A stretch of DNA of 9,284 nucleotides from Bacillota bacterium (GTDB lineage Bacteria; Bacillota_I; Bacilli_A; RFN20; CAG-826): positions 1 to 9,284 of the forward strand of contig JAURLC010000013.1 in assembly GCA_030831415.1 (NCBI GenBank), in the 5' to 3' direction. A model generated the notes under the pieces. The model ran no database searches. It had not been told where the DNA came from and saw only the letters and a list, made by a program, of their open reading frames with translations. The position numbers and the translations under genes are program-made. Below, one piece after another: positions 6,379-9,284 of the stretch (position 1 is the stretch's first letter; each line of letters opens with the position of its first letter).

Positions 6379-7686
6379 TCAATGATCGCGATAGTCACCT
6401 AGACGTTTGGCACGTGTAGGATGACGTAATTTGCGAATTGCTTTTGCTTCAATTTGTCGAATCCGTTCTCGAGTGACACCGAATTCATGCCCAACTTCTT
6501 CTAGCGTGCGTGGACGATTATCATCGAGGCCATATCGCAAGCGTAAAACGCGTTCTTCCCGATCGGTTAAATCTTGCATGATTTTATATAATTCTTCTTT
6601 TAAAAGCACTTGGGTGGTGTGATCAGAAGGACTGGTCGCCTCTTTGTCTTCGATAAAATCCCCTAAGTGGGAATCATCTTCTTCGCCGATAGGTGTTTCA
6701 AGGGAGACGGGTTCTAAGGCGATGCGTTGAATTTCTCGAATACGTTCAGGAGAAAGAAATCCCTCTAATTTAATACTAATTTCTTCTGCACTTGGTTCAC
6801 GGCCTAATTCCTGAACGAGTTGACGTTGAACACGCGTCATCTTATTAATGGTTTCCACCATATGCACAGGAATACGAATTGTCCGTGCTTGATCGGCGAT
6901 GGCTCGCGTAATCGCTTGGCGGATCCACCATGTTGCATACGTAGAAAATTTAAATCCTTTTGTGTAATCAAATTTTTCCACAGCTTTAATCAACCCCATG
7001 TTTCCTTCTTGGATTAAATCTAAGAAGAGCATGCCTCGTCCAACATAATGTTTCGCCAAATTAACGACTAATCGAAGGTTTGCGTTAATGAGTTTATCTT
7101 TGGCTTCCATATCTCCAGCAATAATTGCTTTGGCAATTTCGACTTCTTCTTCGGGTTTTAATAAGTCAACGCGTCCAATTTCTTTTAAATACATTTTCAC
7201 CGAATCATTGACTTTGACTTCGCTGTTGGCAAAGATATCGGGTCGACTGACTTCCTCTTCGGTAATATCAGGTTCGTATTCGGTTTCGAAAGGTTCTTCT
7301 TCAACGCTTAAATCTACATTTTTTAATTCTTCTTCGTCAATTTCTTCCTCTAACTCTTCTTCTTCGATTTGGACCGAAATATTTTTAGCTTTGAAGTAAT
7401 TAAGCAATTGTTCAGTATCATTTTCGGATAATTCTAAATGATCAATGGCGTCAAAAAGTTCATCTTGAACGATAAAACCTTCCGTCTTTGCTTTTTTCTC
7501 AAATCGTTTTTTAACTTGGTCTAATGTTTCAAATTCATTATCATCATCAATGTCCTTTTTTGGACGTTTGATTTTGGAAAGTAATGAACTTTCTCCTTCA
7601 TTTAAGAGTTTCGTCTTTTTGGATGGTTTCTTTGTTTTCATCGTTTCTTTCTCCTTGACTGTTGGATTGAGTTTGTTTTTGGCCAT
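6379..7686 (-). CDS. rpoD: Primary sigma factor RpoD/SigA (sigma-70)
   Basis: Housekeeping sigma factor directing RNA polymerase to -35/-10 promoters. Of 435 residues, about 161-190 form region 1.2 (SVKMYLKEIGRVDLL), 203-280 region 2 with NLRLVVNLAKHYVGRG, LDLIQEGNMGLIKAVEKFD and TYATWWIRQAI, 281-345 region 3, and 365-435 region 4 with LTDREERVLRLRYGL and the helix-turn-helix ending in GVTRERIRQIEAKAIRKLR. Residues 54-105 resemble the SigA region 1.1. The N-terminus is lysine-rich (1-44) and residues 107-145 are strongly acidic, making it longer than Bacillus SigA (371). Two starts have good ribosome binding sites: 7686 (used here) and 7641. Either way it overlaps the end of dnaG. It ends in TGA, so TGA is a stop in this organism. 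Confidence 0.97.
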   Translation of the reverse strand: MAKNKLNPTVKEKETMKTKKPSKKTKLLNEGESSLLSKIKRPKKDIDDDNEFETLDQVKKRFEKKAKTEGFIVQDELFDAIDHLELSENDTEQLLNYFKAKNISVQIEEEELEEEIDEEELKNVDLSVEEEPFETEYEPDITEEEVSRPDIFANSEVKVNDSVKMYLKEIGRVDLLKPEEEVEIAKAIIAGDMEAKDKLINANLRLVVNLAKHYVGRGMLFLDLIQEGNMGLIKAVEKFDYTKGFKFSTYATWWIRQAITRAIADQARTIRIPVHMVETINKMTRVQRQLVQELGREPSAEEISIKLEGFLSPERIREIQRIALEPVSLETPIGEEDDSHLGDFIEDKEATSPSDHTTQVLLKEELYKIMQDLTDREERVLRLRYGLDDNRPRTLEEVGHEFGVTRERIRQIEAKAIRKLRHPTRAKRLGDYRDH

Positions 7687-9284
7687 CGTTTAATTCCTCC
7701 TGATGGGTTTGACTAAATTGTTGAATGAGTTTGGCTTGTTCCTGGGGCGTTTTGCCAATGCGCCCCGCTTCAATTTGTTTTTGATGCCGCATTTTCTTCT
7801 TCTCATCTTGCATGGTTTTATACCATTCTTGAAACGAGTGCTCAGAACCTCTGGGTTGACTTGGGTCTTCGCTTACGTCGGTTAAGATTTGAATCAATGT
7901 CAACGCTTGCTCGTGGTTGGATGCGCTAATGGTTGCAATGAGTTCACTTAGCTCGGGTGAGGTATCTTGAGTTCTAGCCACAAGAAATTCGGCTAGATGT
8001 CGATACAGTTGATCGGTAAAACTTTGAATGGTCGTTTTATAGAAGTTGACGGCTTCGGGATTGATGAGCATATTGAATAACATCGCTTTTTCCGCACGTT
8101 TAAGTCGTGTGATGACCGCTTTTTCAGGTCTCAACTTAAGGTAGACATCTTCATGAGATGATGGTGGCTTTAGTTTGGCTAACTGCATTTGTAAGGTTTT
8201 GGTAGGATAACCCGTTTTATCAGCAAGTCGTTTTAAATAATCCATTTGCTCTAATTCAGGAGCATGAACTAAATAGGGTAGTACATCTTTAATAAAGGCG
8301 ACTTTAGATTCCGTGGACTCAAGTGACAATGATTGTTCGTAATATAGAAAGATGAAGTCCATGGTGTTAACGAGCGTATTTAAATACGTTTGTAAGCCTT
8401 CAATGCCTTCTTCAAGCATAATTTCATCGGTATCTTTGTCTTGTTTGGGATCATAAACAAATCGGAATGGAATGGACGCCTCTTGTAAAGGACCAATCAT
8501 TTTAAGCATCGCTTTCATGCCAGCTTGGTCTGGGTCGAGGGCAATTCGGCATTCGACACCGAGTCGCTTTAGTAATGTCGTGTGAAAGGAAGTGAACGAT
8601 GTACCCATCAGCGCAACACTTTGTGGAAATCCTGCTTGATGCAAGGCGATGACATCCATAAAACCTTCTAGGACATAAATATGATTGAATTTCTTGGCAA
8701 CCAACTTAACATTTGCGTAGTTATAAAGGATTTGGCTTTTGTTAAAAACAGGAGAATCCGCTGAGTTTACATATTTGGCTTGGCCTTCTTTTTCAACAAG
8801 GATACGCCCTGAGAAACCAATGACTTGACCATTAGGATTCGTTACAGGAAACATAATTCTACCAAAGAATCGATCAGTGGTCCCGTCTTGACCGGCATGT
8901 AAACCAAGTTTTTCAATCGTAGAACGCGCATGTCCCTTTTTCATTAAATAAGGGATAAGCGTCTTTCCTTGATCACCGGCATAACCCATTTTAAATAATT
9001 GAATCGTTTCTTCGTTTAATCCACGTTGAATTAAATATTGCCTTGCTTGTTCACCTTCATTACTTGCAAGAACGAATTGATAAAACGCGACGGTATCATT
9101 TAAACATGCATAGAAAGGTAAAAGTGCTTTTTGTGATTCGCTCAGTGGTTCTTCTTTTAGTTGTGGATCTTCAAAACCAATATATTCAGCTAATTTCTTA
9201 ACGGCAGCAGGAAAAGGAATTTTTTCATATTGTTGAATAAATTGAATCGCCGATCCTCCAGTACCACAAACGAAGCATTTGAAA
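7598..9284 (-). CDS. dnaG: DNA primase DnaG, N-terminus beyond the window
   Basis: Primase that makes RNA primers at the replication fork. The 561 residues seen begin within the N-terminal zinc ribbon: the second cysteine pair CFVC (3-6 of the visible part) is present, the first pair is outside. The catalytic core follows, with DRFFGRIMFPV (137-147), FSGRIL, the TOPRIM glutamate in EGFMD (206-210) and the metal-binding DPDQAG (250-255), where most primases have DGD. The rest (about 330-530) should be the helicase-interacting region, ending in a polar low-complexity tail. The stop is TGA at 7598, so the 3' end overlaps rpoD by 89 bases (44 if rpoD starts at 7641). About 60 N-terminal residues appear to be missing beyond the right edge. 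dnaG-rpoD adjacency is the core of the macromolecular synthesis operon. Confidence 0.96.
   Translation of the reverse strand, partial: FKCFVCGTGGSAIQFIQQYEKIPFPAAVKKLAEYIGFEDPQLKEEPLSESQKALLPFYACLNDTVAFYQFVLASNEGEQARQYLIQRGLNEETIQLFKMGYAGDQGKTLIPYLMKKGHARSTIEKLGLHAGQDGTTDRFFGRIMFPVTNPNGQVIGFSGRILVEKEGQAKYVNSADSPVFNKSQILYNYANVKLVAKKFNHIYVLEGFMDVIALHQAGFPQSVALMGTSFTSFHTTLLKRLGVECRIALDPDQAGMKAMLKMIGPLQEASIPFRFVYDPKQDKDTDEIMLEEGIEGLQTYLNTLVNTMDFIFLYYEQSLSLESTESKVAFIKDVLPYLVHAPELEQMDYLKRLADKTGYPTKTLQMQLAKLKPPSSHEDVYLKLRPEKAVITRLKRAEKAMLFNMLINPEAVNFYKTTIQSFTDQLYRHLAEFLVARTQDTSPELSELIATISASNHEQALTLIQILTDVSEDPSQPRGSEHSFQEWYKTMQDEKKKMRHQKQIEAGRIGKTPQEQAKLIQQFSQTHQEELNDGQKQTQSNSQGERNDENKETIQKDETLK
7651..7656 (-). 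promoter_or_regulatory. Second Shine-Dalgarno for an internal rpoD start
   Basis: AAGGAG on the minus strand, 9 bases before the in-frame ATG at 7641 (Met16). The spacer AAAGAAACG ends in ACG just as that of the upstream start does. It would give a sigma factor 15 residues shorter. Confidence 0.5.
7696..7701 (-). promoter_or_regulatory. Shine-Dalgarno for the first rpoD start
   Basis: AGGAGG on the minus strand, 9 bases before the ATG at 7686, within the coding sequence of dnaG. It is the strongest ribosome binding site in this unit, in keeping with high sigma factor expression. Confidence 0.75.

Noticed and set aside
6379..6381. Mycoplasma-type genetic code with TGA as tryptophan
   Set aside because: rpoD and dnaG end at TGA exactly where their families end, and tryptophans are encoded by TGG, so the standard bacterial code is used.
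6396..6398. GTG start for trmK overlapping rpoD by 20 bases
   Set aside because: Possible, but the only AGG-type site overlaps the GTG itself, and the ATG at 6374 gives a better fit to the family N-terminus. Kept as an alternative.
7088..7399. Plus-strand open frame of 103 codons, very rich in serine, opposite rpoD
   Set aside because: It is the complement of the Glu-rich stretch of rpoD (GAA/GAG read as TTC/CTC in another frame). It has no family motif and lies fully inside a certain gene.
1..9284. Mobile element, CRISPR array, tRNA or rRNA gene, toxin-antitoxin or defence locus
   Set aside because: Almost every base is assigned to conserved housekeeping genes; no terminal repeats, spaced repeats, cloverleaf or defence-type protein was seen.

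Overview
The window looks like ordinary chromosomal core DNA from a low-to-moderate GC bacterium of the Firmicutes/Mollicutes lineage. The order dnaG-rpoD-trmK-nif3-cshB-nfo is that of the Bacillus dnaG-sigA-cshB-nfo neighbourhood, and parE divergent from plsY is also a Firmicutes arrangement. The elongation factor P has an NKTAMR-type loop that I associate with Mollicutes, while TGA is a true stop (rpoD and dnaG both end on it) and tryptophan is TGG. This points to a standard-code relative of the Mollicutes (Acholeplasma, Izemoplasma, Haloplasma or Erysipelotrichia-like) and not a code-4 Mycoplasma. That placement is inference.

Layout. At the left edge parE (minus, C-terminal part outside the window) and plsY (plus) diverge from a 67-base gap holding a good extended -10 for parE. 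plsY meets yneF head to head, and a hairpin with a T-tract ends the minus-strand unit there. Read right to left on the minus strand, the rest is dnaG (N-terminus outside the window), rpoD, trmK, nif3, cshB and nfo, then rpmG, efp and yneF. Every junction from dnaG to nfo overlaps or has a gap of a few bases. A candidate promoter at the 3' end of nfo could drive rpmG-efp-yneF separately.

How the genes fit together. dnaG and rpoD form the core of the macromolecular synthesis operon (replication priming and housekeeping transcription). trmK modifies tRNA, cshB is an RNA helicase, and rpmG and efp serve the ribosome. nfo repairs abasic sites, parE is half of topoisomerase IV, and plsY starts phospholipid synthesis.

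I see no mobile element, CRISPR, tRNA, rRNA, phage or defence gene, and no convincing undescribed system. The points most worth a second look are the methionine at the EF-P loop tip, the two well-formed tandem start sites of rpoD inside the dnaG 3' end, the acidic N-terminal region of the sigma factor, and the Shine-Dalgarno-less coupled starts inside the operon. No stretch longer than 300 bases lacks a gene.
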